NCBI RefSeq assembly: GCF_000444875.1
Contig: NC_022001.1
Location: forward strand, 1 to 64,000
Direction: 5' to 3'
Length of the DNA: 64,000 nucleotides
From: Streptomyces collinus Tu 365
Lineage (GTDB): Bacteria > Actinomycetota > Actinomycetes > Streptomycetales > Streptomycetaceae
Numbering within the stretch: the stretch's first letter is position 1; every line of letters starts with the position of its first letter. The notes beneath the pieces were generated by a model. That model saw only the letters and a list, made by a program, of their open reading frames with translations. It made no database searches and had not been told where the DNA came from. The position numbers were made by a program, and so were the translations under genes. This document shows positions 1 to 9,169 of this stretch, one piece after another.

Positions 1-232
1 GCCCGCGGAGCGGGTCCCTCCTCGCTGCGCGAGGAGCAACGGAATTCGCTTCGCGAATTCTGGAAAAGCGCTTCGCGCTTTTCTATAACCCGCTCCGCGT
101 GTTGAGGAATTCACGCTTCGCATGAATTCGGATTTCCGCTTCGCTCCAATCCTGGCCCGGGTCGCTGCGCTCCCTCCGGGCGGGGCGTCCGCTGCGCTCC
201 CGCCCCTTGCCGGCTTCGCCGGGCAGCAGCAG
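1..232. repeat. Linear-replicon telomere (left end) with tandem palindromes
   Basis: The first 232 bases are packed with short palindromes: 2-14 (CCCGC-GGA-GCGGG), 18-36 (CTCCTCGC-TGC-GCGAGGAG), 42-60 (GAATTCGC-TTC-GCGAATTC) and 64-82 (AAAAGCGC-TTC-GCGCTTTT), followed by looser ones around 110-132, 155-180 and 208-222. Arm 4-15 can also pair with 88-100. GCTTCGC and GCTGCGC loops are the hallmark of archetypal Streptomyces telomeres, where the folded 3' overhang is patched by the terminal protein. The window therefore starts at, or within a base or so of, a true replicon end. Confidence 0.95.
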
Positions 233-261
233 GGGTGAGGCTGCATCAACTCTGCTAACGG

Positions 262-527
262 GTAGGATCACGAACCATGGCCCACTGCCTCCCGTTCGAG
301 GCCGGGGCCTGGGAGGGACTGCCAGCTCGGACTCCCGAACTGACTTAGCGTCACCGGACTCTCCGTCAGAGACGACCGGTCGAACTATCCTGGCCAGCGG
401 ACCAACACAACCAGTACGCGGGAAACGTAGCACACGCCCTGCGCAGTTGAGACACTTTATAGTCGTACCGACGTGCCGATGCATCAGTTCGCTTGTGAGC
501 TGATGCATCGAGTAGGATCACGAACCA
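262..527. repeat. 16-bp direct repeat pair with an adjacent hairpin next to the telomere
   Basis: GTAGGATCACGAACCA occurs at 262-277 and again at 512-527, exactly 250 bp apart. Immediately before the second copy is an 11-bp perfect inverted repeat, CGATGCATCAG at 477-487 and CTGATGCATCG at 500-510, with a 12-nt loop. No convincing gene lies between. Function unknown; it may be a subtelomeric recognition site or a duplication scar. Confidence 0.6.
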
Positions 528-1599
528 GTTTAATCCACCTGGAGTTTCGGGGGTGAGAGAGGCTCGATGGTCGGCTAGAAGGCTGTCCAGCCTCACAATA
601 TAGATCCAAGGGGCGCGGATGAAGTATGTGCCTTGGGATTTTCAGAGTGGTTATCAGCTCTCATTGCGTTCTCCCATGCCTGGCTTTTTATTCCACTGGC
701 TTACTGATAAGTAGGCCAGGTGGGCGCTGAGGGGGAGTATGTCGACGGCACTTCTGGGTATGAGTTGGCTACTGCGTGGGAGTATTCGGCCGGTCGCCGG
801 TCAGGTTCGAGATCCCCTGTCGGTGTGTAATGTTCATGACAATTGTGCGATGAGCTGCATGAATGGACGGACGTACGAGTTGGTGGCGCTGCAGGCGTTC
901 TAGTTCTTCCCGAAGTCCTTCTTCGTGAAGGTGGTGCCCTGGGCCGCGATGTTGAGGAGTTCGGGTGCCATGGAGGACTCCGTGAGGCTGGGCTTCTTGA
1001 AGAAGCACCTCACCTCTGACCTGCCCTGATGTGAGGGTGCCCTTTACGGTCACCGGCTCTCGGTTCCACACGTCGAGGTGACTGTCCGCCCGCTGGCTGG
1101 TGATACTCGACAACGCCGACGAGGCGGACCTGTTCCGGGCCTGCGCGTAGGGCGCTGCAACCGGCCCATGGCGTTGTAGCTGTACAGCCCCCTTGTGAAG
1201 GGCGGTCGGCCCTGGTGCTCGGCTGTGTCCTGCGCTGGTCGAGCTCCAGGGCGTACACCACGGACTGGGTCAGCGTGCTGTTGCTGGTGTCGGGATGCCT
1301 GTGACGAGGAGGGGGCGGCGCAGGTACAACGCTGCGTTGGTCATCTCGGCTTCATGGGCGTGGAGATGAACGTCGTCGTCTTGTGCTCCTCGGCCCGCTC
1401 GGGGGAGGGGCCGAGGTCGGGCTGGGAGCTGCAGTTGGTGTCCGTGTCTCCTCGGCGACCATTCAAGTCGGTGTGCGACCTCGCGCTGGCTTGGACTTCC
1501 TCTCTCTCCGGGCGTGCCGGGTCAGCCGTTCCGGGTCGGCGCAGTACACCGACGGGTTGCGGACGTCCTCGCCGGGAAGGCAGCGCGGGGCGTAACTGC

Positions 1600-2260
1600 C
1601 GGCCCGACCCATCGGAGTGGTTCGAGGTCAGTGTCGCGATGCCGAGCTGTTCCGGGGCGTCGTCGTAGGCCGCCTTGAGGGAGTCCAACTGCTCGATGGC
1701 CCTGTCGGTCTCCACGACCATCGTGGTCGCCGGCGCCTTGTCCATCTCCTCGGCCGGCCCGAAGTCGACCGCGGACATCTCGGGTGGGAGCAGGGTGGAG
1801 GCGGCCGTGCTCCTCGTAGACCAGGGTCCCGCAGGTCCCGGGGGCGGGCATGGCTGTTGGGCGGGAGCTCGCCGCCGGCCCTCAGGCCAGGTTGTGCTGG
1901 AGAGTTGAGAACCGGCGTCACTGTGTGTGCCGCCCGCCTTGTTCCACCAGACCGCGTCGTAGTCGCACGCGTAGCGGTAGACGTACTCGACGGCCATCTG
2001 TGTCTTGCCGACCCCGCCCATGCCGTGCACGGCGAGGCGCCCGGTCCGGCACCGTGCAGCCGGTGAGGGGACACGTTCCTGGATGGCTCGCACCTGGTGA
2101 AGTGCGTGTTGCGCCGCGGTACGTCGCCCCACAACTCCGTGATGCACGGTGGGAAGTGCTGGCCGTGCGTTCGCCGGGCTTCGCGGCGCCCGGCCGGCAG
2201 GCCGAGCCGTCCAGAAGGCGCCATTCAGCCTCGTCAGCGACCAGATTGGTCCGGCAGGGC
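1600..2260 (-). pseudogene. Decayed NB-ARC (STAND-type) ATPase gene
   Basis: On the minus strand pieces of one NTPase can be read in different frames: VPRRNTHFTR near 2120, a P-loop VHGMGGVGKTQM near 2020 followed by AVEYVYRY and AVWW, and further coding-like sequence (MVVETDRAIEQLDSLKAAYD) down to about 1640. These are the N-terminal landmarks of actinobacterial NB-ARC/TPR proteins. The pieces are joined by frameshifts, the P-loop is not followed by a full NB-ARC domain and there is no start codon in frame, so the gene is dead. From about 600 to 1600 only faint coding-like scraps are visible. Confidence 0.55.
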
Positions 2261-2449
2261 CGAGGCGAGCATGGTGGCCGTGAAGGGTACGGACATGGTG
2301 GTCCTCCGCGGCGGGCTCGAGGCGGGACGGGTCGGTGCCCAGGATGGTGGTGCTCTGCAGCTCGAAGATGTCGGGGCAGGTTTGCTTCACGGTGTTGCCC
2401 CGCTCGCGCGGCGAGGGGCAGCAGCCGCTGCCTCCTGAGCAGCCCGTCG

Positions 2450-2928
2450 CGCTGGACAAGCCTCCACCTGCGCCCCGCGAGGGTCGCCGACCGTGTCCTT
2501 GAGCGCGGACCCGGACGGCGCGTCGTCCTCGACGTCGACGCCGAAGTCCGTGGCCAGACCGGCCAGGCCCGCGGCGTACCCCTGCCCGACCGCGCGGAAC
2601 TTCCACTCGCCCTCCGCGGCGGTACAGCTCGCCGAAGATGACCGCGCTGACCGCGTCGGCGTCGTCGACCGCGAACCGGAGCAGCCCCTCGCCCGTCGCG
2701 TCGGACAACGTGACGCTGGGCTCCTCCACCTCTCCGAAGCGGGCGTCGCCGTACCGGCTCGCGGCGACCACCAAGCCAGCGTCGTCGCGCACCTTCCCGT
2801 CCACGCCCAGCAGCACGGCACGTCGGGGTCCGCCAGGTGGTGTCCTCGTGTTCGTAGACGTAGCAGTAAGCACCGGAGAGATCGCATCCGCTGTGGACGT
2901 CGGGGACGAACTGCTGGTTCGGACACAT
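2450..2928 (-). pseudogene. Frameshifted TerD-family (tellurium-resistance-like) gene fragment
   Basis: Three minus-strand frames read in series give a TerD-type domain. 2928 to about 2830 reads FVPDVHSGCDLSGAYCYVYE; the next frame gives VLLGVDGKVRDDAGLVVAA and SDATGEGLLRFAVDDADAVS; the third gives GEWKFRAVGQGYAAGLAGLA followed by TDFGVDV. TerD proteins are calcium-binding cytoplasmic proteins common in Streptomyces. At least two frameshifts break the frame and no normal N-terminus is present, so this is a remnant. Confidence 0.7.
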
Positions 2929-3024
2929 GAAAAGGGGCGGGGCTCCGCAACCAGGGTGTGGTCACGGCCCCCGCCCCGAGGCGGTGGACGTGCCCCACCA
3001 GGACCTCCTGGTGGGGCATCTGCC

Positions 3025-3288
3025 TCATGACCTCGGCCGCAGCTTCGCCAGCATCTTGATCGCCGTGAAACCGAGGCCCCCGAGCACAGCAGCGGCGCTG
3101 GCCGACATCGGCTGGTCGTGGGCGAACAGCCAGACACCGCTGCCGCCCAGGGCCGTGGACCCGACTCCGAGCACGGACTGCGACGCCGTGATCAGGCGGT
3201 TCTTGACCCGCTCCAGGGTCTCCTTGCGCCGGTCGCATGCCTCGCACGCGCCGGGCATGCCGGACGGCGGGACTGTTGAAGCAGTCAT
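3025..3288 (-). CDS. Small hypothetical membrane-associated protein (87 aa)
   Basis: Starts at ATG 3288 (MTASTVPPSGMPGACEACDR), preceded by a purine-rich AAAGAAG stretch. A CEACD pair of cysteines stands near the N-terminus, then a basic segment (RRKETLERVKNRL) and two hydrophobic stretches (residues about 40-60 and 66-80), the second reading AAAVLGGLGFTAIKML. It ends KLRPRS. The layout suggests a two-helix inner-membrane protein. I recognise no family. It is the first intact-looking gene from the telomere. Confidence 0.5.
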   Translation of the reverse strand: MTASTVPPSGMPGACEACDRRKETLERVKNRLITASQSVLGVGSTALGGSGVWLFAHDQPMSASAAAVLGGLGFTAIKMLAKLRPRS

Positions 3289-3342
3289 ATGAACTTCTTT
3301 CTTGATCTGAGTGTGACGACAGCAGGGCTTTGCATTGCTCAC

Positions 3343-4931
3343 GCGGAGGGCCCGACGACCGGCAGAGCCGGGTGGTAGACGTCGTACCGCTCCATGTGCG
3401 GTGCTCTCGTGATGTTACTAGCGGCCCCCTCCCGAGACGCGCGTGCACGAGCAGTTGAACACCTGGGACCCACGGTATCCGAAGCGGGCGGGGACGGTGC
3501 GGTCTCCTGAAGGCGAAGTCTCCCACGCACCGTGCCCGTTGGTCCGAGCCGACATTCCCCGCTGTCGCGCCCAGGCCTTTTGACACGTTCTCAGAAGACT
3601 GGCGGAAGACCGTCGGAACGCTCCTCTGCGCGCCGACCCCCTCAGCAAGAAATACCCGACAACCCAGCGAGCAAGATCATTTTGTTCAGCTCTGGCGACA
3701 GGAAAGCAGGATGTACGGGGAAAGAAATATCTCCGATGGGCGCATGTGGAACAACCGATAACTTGTATCTAGGGCTGTATATGCCTCGGTATTACAGATC
3801 GGAGCGTCGCCGCGAGGGGGCCCTGTGGCGAACCACGGCAGGCGCAGAGCAGCTTGCGCGATCACTGACTGTCATGATCATGTCGTTTCACAAATGATAG
3901 AGTTGGGCCCAACAGAGACCGTCCTCCCTCGACAGAGGCCGCAAGGGCGGTACGCTCCATACGAGCCCTCTTGGTTTGTTAGTTGTGACGACAGCAGGCA
4001 CAAGCAGAGCTCACGCGGAGGGCCCCGGTCAGGAGAGTGCTGTGGTAGGCGCCTTCTTCGCCGGGGCCTCTGCTCATCCTCGCCATCGTTCCCAGCCTGT
4101 ACGTTGGCTCAGTCTCCAGCCACGCCCAGTTAGCCCATCAATGCAGTTCAGAGCTTCTCTGCAGTCAACCATCCCTGCAGGGGCGGGGACTTACGATCAT
4201 GATCGCTAGGGGCGGGACCATCCCCGCAGGCGCGGGGAGCACGCATCTGGCTGCCCCTCGCTCGGGAGCACGTTCGGACCATCCCCGCCAGCTGTAGCCC
4301 TGCGAGGAACGTGGAATGCAGGAAGAACCGCCAAGTTCTGCGGGCACCGCTGCTCAGACCGCCGTTTCCGCATGCGCACCGCGCACACAAACAGCCCACC
4401 CCAGTGCCGCATTTACCGCGGCAACAGCCCAGGGGGGCGCCCAGGGGATCCGCTCGCTCCTCCACAGCCTCGCCTGGTGGACAGGCTCCTGACCAAGCCG
4501 CACGACTGGCTCAGAGCTTTGCGGCGCACACTGGCCCCACCACCTCCTCGACGCGTGCTTCCTCCTCCGCAATCGAGCTGGGCACGTATAGCGCCGCCGC
4601 CGGCTGCAGAGGCCAAGGCCGCTGCCCTGCGTCGGGCCTGCGCCAAGGGCAAAAGCGCCCGGGGACGCCGACAAAGCGGGGATGCGGAGGGTGACGCTGC
4701 GGGCAGCTGTCCTCCGGGCCCGGCGAGGCAGAGAAGAAGCGGCTGTATCGACCATGGCCGATCACAAGCACTAGGTTCCTGAGCGGAGGTTCGAGTGAGG
4801 TTACGAGAAACGATCGAGAGTGCGCGGATACCGGTGATCGGGGCCACGTGTCCGGGTGGAGCGGGCATCGTTAGGCAGCACACCGTGGCCGCCTGCTTGG
4901 CAGCCGCATACGCGCGGGCAGGAGGAAACCG
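3343..4931. other. Gene-poor stretch upstream of the DUF5131 gene
   Basis: I see no convincing gene in these 1.6 kb: open frames exist on both strands but lack ribosome sites or recognisable sequence. It contains a diverged copy (about 3984-4050, TGTGACGACAGCAGG then CTCACGCGGAGGGCCC) of a segment also seen at 3310-3360, and the CRISPR-like repeats at 4165-4303. A GATCATGA-type motif recurs at about 3872, 4195 and 7047. Confidence 0.5.
4165..4303. CRISPR. Decayed CRISPR fragment, type I-E-like repeats (cluster 1)
   Basis: A 28-nt repeat at 4215-4242 (GGACCATCCCCGC then AGGCGCGGGGAGCAC) is followed by a 33-nt spacer and a second repeat start at 4276, exactly 61 nt later, the 28+33 period of type I-E arrays. 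A more degenerate unit lies upstream at about 4165-4190. The third unit decays after CCATCCCCGCC. Stem-forming CCCCGC...GCGGGG is typical of Streptomyces I-E repeats. No cas genes are in the window. Confidence 0.6.
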
Positions 4932-5678
4932 GTGAGCGACCGCAGCGCGATCGAATGGACGGAAGCCACCTGGAACCCCACGACCGGCTGTGACCGCCTC
5001 TCCTCCGGCTGCGACAACTGCTACGCCCTGGTCCTCGCCAAGCGTCTGAAGGCGATGGGAGCGACGAAGTACCAAAACGACGGTGATCCGCGCACCTCCG
5101 GGCCAGGATTCGGTGTCACGCTCCATCCAGACGCGCTGAACGTCCCCTACGGGTGGAAGAGCCCGCGGACGGTGTTTGTGAACTCGATGTCCGACCTGTT
5201 CCACGCGAGAGTGCCACTCGACTACGTGCACCGTGTCTTCGACGTGATCGCCGCTACCCCGCAACACACCTACCAGGTGCTGACCAAGCGGGCACGGCGC
5301 CTGCGGCAACTCGCCCCACAACTCGACTGGCCGGACAACCTGTGGATGGGCGTATCGGTGGAGACCGAGAAGGAGCTGGCGCGCGTCAAGGATCTGCGTG
5401 AGGTCCCTGCGGCTGTGCGGTTCTTGTCGTGCGAGCCGCTGCTGGGACCGCTGACCGGCCTGGACCTGGACGGCATCCACTGGGTGATCGCAGGTGGCGA
5501 GTCAGGGCCCGGATACCGGCCACTGGAGGAGACCTGGGTGACCCAGATCCGAGACGCCTGCCAGGACGCCGGCGTCGCGTTCTTCTTCAAGCAGTGGGGT
5601 GGCCGCACGCCCAAGGCCGGCGGTCGTCTCCTGCAGGGGCGGACCTGGGACCAGATGCCCCTGCACGCCGCAGCCTGA
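4932..5678 (+). CDS. Three-Cys-motif protein, DUF5131 (phage Gp37/Gp68-like) family
   Basis: Starts at GTG 4932 with GGAGGA just upstream. The 248-aa product opens SAIEWTEATWNPTTGC and has the family's cysteine cluster, C20-x6-C27-x2-C30 (GCDRLSSGCDNCY), suited to binding a metal or iron-sulfur cluster. Further family blocks are VFVNSMSDLFHARVP, QVLTKRARRL, WMGVSVETE, FLSCEPLLGPL, WVIAGGESGPGYRP and FFFKQWGG. Members occur on phages and mobile elements, usually beside a TcmP partner, as here with the next gene in convergent orientation 51 bp away. The biochemical activity is not established; a radical-SAM-like or nucleic-acid role has been suggested by its fold. Family call firm, function open. 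Confidence 0.9.
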   Translation: MSDRSAIEWTEATWNPTTGCDRLSSGCDNCYALVLAKRLKAMGATKYQNDGDPRTSGPGFGVTLHPDALNVPYGWKSPRTVFVNSMSDLFHARVPLDYVHRVFDVIAATPQHTYQVLTKRARRLRQLAPQLDWPDNLWMGVSVETEKELARVKDLREVPAAVRFLSCEPLLGPLTGLDLDGIHWVIAGGESGPGYRPLEETWVTQIRDACQDAGVAFFFKQWGGRTPKAGGRLLQGRTWDQMPLHAAA

Positions 5679-5729
5679 CCGACCTGCGCGTGGCGCGGTG
5701 GCCAAGCCGGCCCAGGCCACGCCATCACA

Positions 5730-6911
5730 TCAGGCCGCAAGGTTGCCGGGGTACAGAGTGATCTCCCGAGTCTTCTTCACGCCCACCCCATTGCTGGGCG
5801 TCCTGCCCTGCTCGTGCAGCAGCCGCACCGCCTGGCGCACTGCGGGCTCGGTGACCTGCCCGTAGAAGGAGCCGAAAACCTCCAGCGTGTGGTCGACAAG
5901 CTTCACTGGCCGCCGCACCCTGAGCAGCAGCTTCGCCAGATTCTCGGCAATCTCCGGGACTGCCCTGGCCTCGACCTCCTTCGGATCCGGGCGGGTCATT
6001 GAGGTCATGGAGAACAGCGCATCGTCCTCCTCGCGCTCCTCCAGGGTCTCCCACCACTGCGTCCGCGCCCGTGCGACGGTGTCCCCGAACACCCACAGGC
6101 CGTACGGGCTGCGGGTGGCGAACACCAGTCGGTACACCGCCCGCTTGCGAGGGGAGTGCGATACCGGCACCGACTGCACGACCATCTCGGTGCGCCCGGC
6201 CAGACGACGGGCGTATTCGGCCGCCACAGCCTCGATCGCGTCCCCGGCCGCGCCCTCGACATCGCAGGAAGACACCGCGTCGGCGAAGTACTCCCGCCAC
6301 CACGTCCCGCCGCACACGTCATCGAACCGCCGCAGCGACGTCTCGTTGCCGCGCGGGGAACGGACGTGCCCGCCAAGACGCCACACGGCCATCATGCTGA
6401 AGTTCATCAGCAACTCGGTCGCCGGCCGCTGCTGCGCGCGCTTGCGCGCGAGGACATCGACCAGGCGGTCCTGCGGCAGGACGAGCCCGCAAGGGTCAAG
6501 GAAGAGGAACAGCGGCTGCCGGGCAGCCCGTTCGACAACCTGGTCGAGAAGGCTGTCGACCTCACCACGATGAGCATGCGCCCGGACGCCTCGAGGAAGG
6601 TAGAGCTGGATCACCTCGCGCAGCCGCTCAAACGACTTCGCCTGAGGCTCGGAGAAGAAGCACTCCAGCGTGAGCCCGGGCCCGCTACGCAGATACGAAG
6701 CGACCCGCAACGCGATCTCCGCAGATGCCGGGTCACCATTCTCATAGCGCCCCTCGCCCGCGTATCCGTCGAGGTAGACAACGCGCCCCTCCTGGGACTG
6801 CCTGCTCGTCATCCCCCCGAACTGCGGCAGATACCGCCTGAGTAACTCGTGCTTGAACACACTGGGCAACGCCTTGTCCGCCCAGTACCCCCCACCCGTT
6901 CCAGACGACAT
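5730..6911 (-). CDS. Three-Cys-motif partner protein TcmP
   Basis: A 393-aa protein with a good ribosome site (GGGGGCGGG) before ATG 6911. It begins GTGGGYWADKALPSVFKHEL, followed by VVYLDGYAGEGRYENG (residues about 43-58), an acidic/glycine block resembling a nucleotide or SAM pocket, then FLFLDPCGLVLPQDRLVDVL near 135 and LLMNFSMMAVWRLGG near 165. The C-terminus (about 335-393) looks like a winged helix ending TREITLYPGNLAA. This is the TcmP family, named for its link with three-Cys proteins such as the convergent DUF5131 gene. The pair is thought to act on nucleic acid, perhaps in defence; that is inference. Confidence 0.85.
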   Translation of the reverse strand: MSSGTGGGYWADKALPSVFKHELLRRYLPQFGGMTSRQSQEGRVVYLDGYAGEGRYENGDPASAEIALRVASYLRSGPGLTLECFFSEPQAKSFERLREVIQLYLPRGVRAHAHRGEVDSLLDQVVERAARQPLFLFLDPCGLVLPQDRLVDVLARKRAQQRPATELLMNFSMMAVWRLGGHVRSPRGNETSLRRFDDVCGGTWWREYFADAVSSCDVEGAAGDAIEAVAAEYARRLAGRTEMVVQSVPVSHSPRKRAVYRLVFATRSPYGLWVFGDTVARARTQWWETLEEREEDDALFSMTSMTRPDPKEVEARAVPEIAENLAKLLLRVRRPVKLVDHTLEVFGSFYGQVTEPAVRQAVRLLHEQGRTPSNGVGVKKTREITLYPGNLAA

Positions 6912-7002
6912 CCCGCCCCCAGGACTTTGGTACTCACCAGGTCACACATGGTGAAGCACAAGCGAATACCCGGCAAGACCGGGACACAATGCCGGGCACC
7001 AC

Positions 7003-7134
7003 TGCCCACCCCTGCAGGAGCGGGGAGCACTGCTGCCGGCTTACGGTCATGATCACTAAAGCGGGACCACCTCCGCCGGGAGCACCACGGGATCGGGGCG
7101 CACCCAGGACCCTCCCGGCGGGCACAGGGAGCAC
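7003..7134. CRISPR. Decayed CRISPR fragment, type I-E-like repeats (cluster 2)
   Basis: Repeat-like units start at 7003 and 7064, again exactly 61 nt apart, and at 7107. The first matches the cluster-1 repeat at 23 of 28 positions and ends GCGGGGAGCAC; the second has lost about 6 nt in the middle; the third (GGACCCTCCCGG...GGGAGCAC) is diverged. The first spacer (7031-7063, with CTTACGGTCATGATCACTAA) is related to sequence before the 4215 repeat in cluster 1, so the two clusters share ancestry. No cas genes nearby. Confidence 0.6.
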
Positions 7135-7263
7135 CGTTTCCTTTCAGATGGCGACGCTCCGGATACCGGCTCCAGTGACCGCTACGGCGCAGCCGTCTGG
7201 CTGCTGAGCCGGGCCTGACCTCCAGCAGTCGCGAACAAACGCCGCCCGTTTCCTCCGGCCGAG

Positions 7264-7722
7264 CTAGCCGCTGCAACTCCAGCCCAGAGCACCCAGCCGC
7301 ACCCTCCACCTACCCCACGAAGGCGACCTCTTCCGCACAGCCGTTTGGGAGGTCCGGCGGGCAGCAGCGAGGAGCGCAGTGACCCGAGCACTATCAGTGC
7401 CGGTGACGGTGGCGATGCGGTCGATGCTCAGGCAGAGGTAGTCGTGGAGTAGTGCGGTGTCCTCGGCTGGCGTGGAAGTGTGGCCAGCGCGGCGGGCGAC
7501 GGCTCGAGTGTGCTCTTCCCAGGCCCAGGCGGAGGGGCACCGTTCGGTCATGATCCAGGTCCAGTTGCTGGCGATGAGGTCGAAGAGTTGGGTGACGCTG
7601 AGCCGGGCTTCCTCGCGAGAGAGGCGTGCAGCAGCGTAGGCGTGGTAGGCCGGGTGGTGCAGGTCGTAGAAGGCGTAGAAGGCAGTGGTGAGTACTGCCG
7701 CGGCGGGCGGTGTGGGCTTCAT
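7264..7722 (-). CDS. Sigma-factor-like or regulatory hypothetical protein (152 aa)
   Basis: ATG 7722 follows a strong AGGGAAGGA site. The protein opens MKPTPPAAAVLTTAFYAFYD then HPAYHAYAAARLSREEARLS, resembling the region-2 start of small actinobacterial sigma-like proteins (FxxFYxLHHPxYxxYA). After WTWIMTERCPSAWAWEEHTR comes a possible C-terminal helix-turn-helix around LSIDRIATVTGTDSARVTAL. It lies 29 bp downstream of, and in the same direction as, the HTH regulator at 7752-8660, so they probably form an operon. The function is not certain; it may be a sigma-like transcription protein. Confidence 0.6.
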   Translation of the reverse strand: MKPTPPAAAVLTTAFYAFYDLHHPAYHAYAAARLSREEARLSVTQLFDLIASNWTWIMTERCPSAWAWEEHTRAVARRAGHTSTPAEDTALLHDYLCLSIDRIATVTGTDSARVTALLAAARRTSQTAVRKRSPSWGRWRVRLGALGWSCSG

Positions 7723-7751
7723 GGTCCTTCCCTCTGACGGTGGCAGGCAGG

Positions 7752-8660
7752 TCAGCTGAAGGTGGTGGGGCTGCTTTCGGCGGCCGCCTGAGCACGGCGC
7801 CACAGGGGCCGGGTGATGTTGGGCAGGCTTTGCAGGAGGACGGTGAGCCGCTCGATCACCGGCCAGTCGGGGACGCCGGGGCCGAGCATTGCGCGGCCGA
7901 GGTCGTCGGCGCTGATGGTGCGCTGGGCGGCGGCCAGGATGACCTCGGGGTCCGGTGAGCCGAACGCGTAGTACAGGCCCTGCAGATAGGTGCGCAGGTA
8001 GTGGACAGGGTCTTCGGCGTTCGAGGGCTGGACGTTGGCGGCTGCTTCCCACAGCGGTTTCATCAGCTGAGGGTCGGAACCGCACACCTCGCAGATGATC
8101 CTGACATGTCTCCAGGAGACTTCACGCTGACCGGAAAGCATGCGGGAGACGTAGGACTCGTGGACGCCCATCTGCTCGGCGATTTCCCGCTGGCGACGGC
8201 CGGATGCGTTCCACATCCGGGTGAGGGCGCAGGCCAGGCGCTGGCCCGGCCTGCGCAGCATCGGTGTGCCGGCAGCGGTTGCGGAGTTGTGGGCGGGCAT
8301 GGCGGGCATGGGCCGTCGGCGGGTGGCCAGGGCACGGTCGACGGAGAGGGGATCGTATTTCTTGCGCAGCCGGTCCTCGGTACGCCTCGCGATCGGCTCG
8401 AGGTCTGCGAGCGGCTCACCCTGGGCGCGCTGGCGGACGACGACGACCCCGATCGCCTCGTCCACCACGTCCCGGAGGCTGACGAGAAGCTGTAGAAGTT
8501 CGGTGTTCGGCGTGCCCACCCGGTAGGCGCTGAGCAGCAGGGCTTCGGAGACCACGGTGCAGTCCTCCGCTATGTCGCGGAGGGCCTCGGTGCAGCGGCT
8601 GGCACGGGCGGGATCGGCTGAGGGCGCCGAGCGGGCGGGGCGCGGCGTGCGGTCACCCAT
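7752..8660 (-). CDS. XRE-type helix-turn-helix regulator
   Basis: About 302 aa from ATG 8660; the ribosome site is weak and an upstream TTG is possible. Residues near 155-210 hold a clear HTH: RQREIAEQMGVHESYVSRML followed by SGQREVSWRHV. The N-terminal part contains a helical segment (LLQLLVSLRDVVDEAIGVVV) and the C-terminus an alpha-helical domain (VHYLRTYLQGLYYAFGSPDP). The layout is that of Streptomyces XRE regulators with a helical sensor domain. It is followed closely by the small gene at 7264-7722. Confidence 0.75.
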   Translation of the reverse strand: MGDRTPRPARSAPSADPARASRCTEALRDIAEDCTVVSEALLLSAYRVGTPNTELLQLLVSLRDVVDEAIGVVVVRQRAQGEPLADLEPIARRTEDRLRKKYDPLSVDRALATRRRPMPAMPAHNSATAAGTPMLRRPGQRLACALTRMWNASGRRQREIAEQMGVHESYVSRMLSGQREVSWRHVRIICEVCGSDPQLMKPLWEAAANVQPSNAEDPVHYLRTYLQGLYYAFGSPDPEVILAAAQRTISADDLGRAMLGPGVPDWPVIERLTVLLQSLPNITRPLWRRAQAAAESSPTTFS

Positions 8661-8805
8661 CTGGTCGCGGGAACGAGTGGTCAAGGGAAGACTCTTTCGG
8701 GGCGCTGGACGGGTATCTGTACCGGCGTATCCGGCCGCCTGCGGCCGGATACGGCTGGGGGCCGGTGAAGCGCGAGCATCCACTCGCATCCCACCGGCAA
8801 TCAGG

Positions 8806-8958
8806 TCAGCGTCGGGAAATCCACTGGCGGACCAGCACAGACCCGTGAGCAGTCGTCAGAAAGAGGGCAATGACGGGCAGCGCACGTGGGGGTAGAGCGC
8901 CCGGGATCGCGAGCAGAGGGAGGCAGATCGCGGCCATGGGCAGACTCCCGCGGAGCAT
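8806..8958 (-). CDS. Candidate small membrane protein (50 aa)
   Basis: ATG 8958 opens MLRGSLPMAAICLPLLAIPG, followed by LPPRALPVIALFLTTAHGSV and a basic end (RQWISRR). Two hydrophobic stretches suggest a two-helix membrane peptide. The ribosome site is not clear. It is transcribed toward the HTH regulator at 7752-8660, about 145 bp away. No family recognised. Confidence 0.35.
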   Translation of the reverse strand: MLRGSLPMAAICLPLLAIPGALPPRALPVIALFLTTAHGSVLVRQWISRR

Positions 8959-9125
8959 GACAGCCTTGACATGCCATACCGGGGTTTGAGCCGGGTGCGG
9001 CGACGGGATGATACGTTCACGACTCGTTTTCCGCGCAAGTGCGTATGCGCCTGCGGGAAGGCGTGTTCGGCGTCGGCGCAGCGACATCGGGATCTCCCTT
9101 GCTTCGGGCTGGCGTTGGAAGCGAC

Positions 9126-9169
9126 AAGACCCCGGCGCACGGGCTACCAACCATCGGTGCCGGGGTCTT
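9126..9169. terminator. Intrinsic hairpin (AAGACCCCGGC / GCCGGGGTCTT)
   Basis: A perfect 11-bp stem, 9126-9136 with 9159-9169, loop 22 nt, followed by T-rich sequence on the plus strand. It sits in a 1-kb stretch (8959-9940) where I see no convincing gene, so it marks a transcription boundary between the regulator block and the HTH/coiled-coil block. Confidence 0.55.

Noticed and set aside
2387..3586. A 399-codon minus-strand frame over the subtelomere
   Set aside because: Only its TerD-like part (about 2450-2660) resembles a protein; the rest overlaps the better gene at 3025-3288 and looks random.
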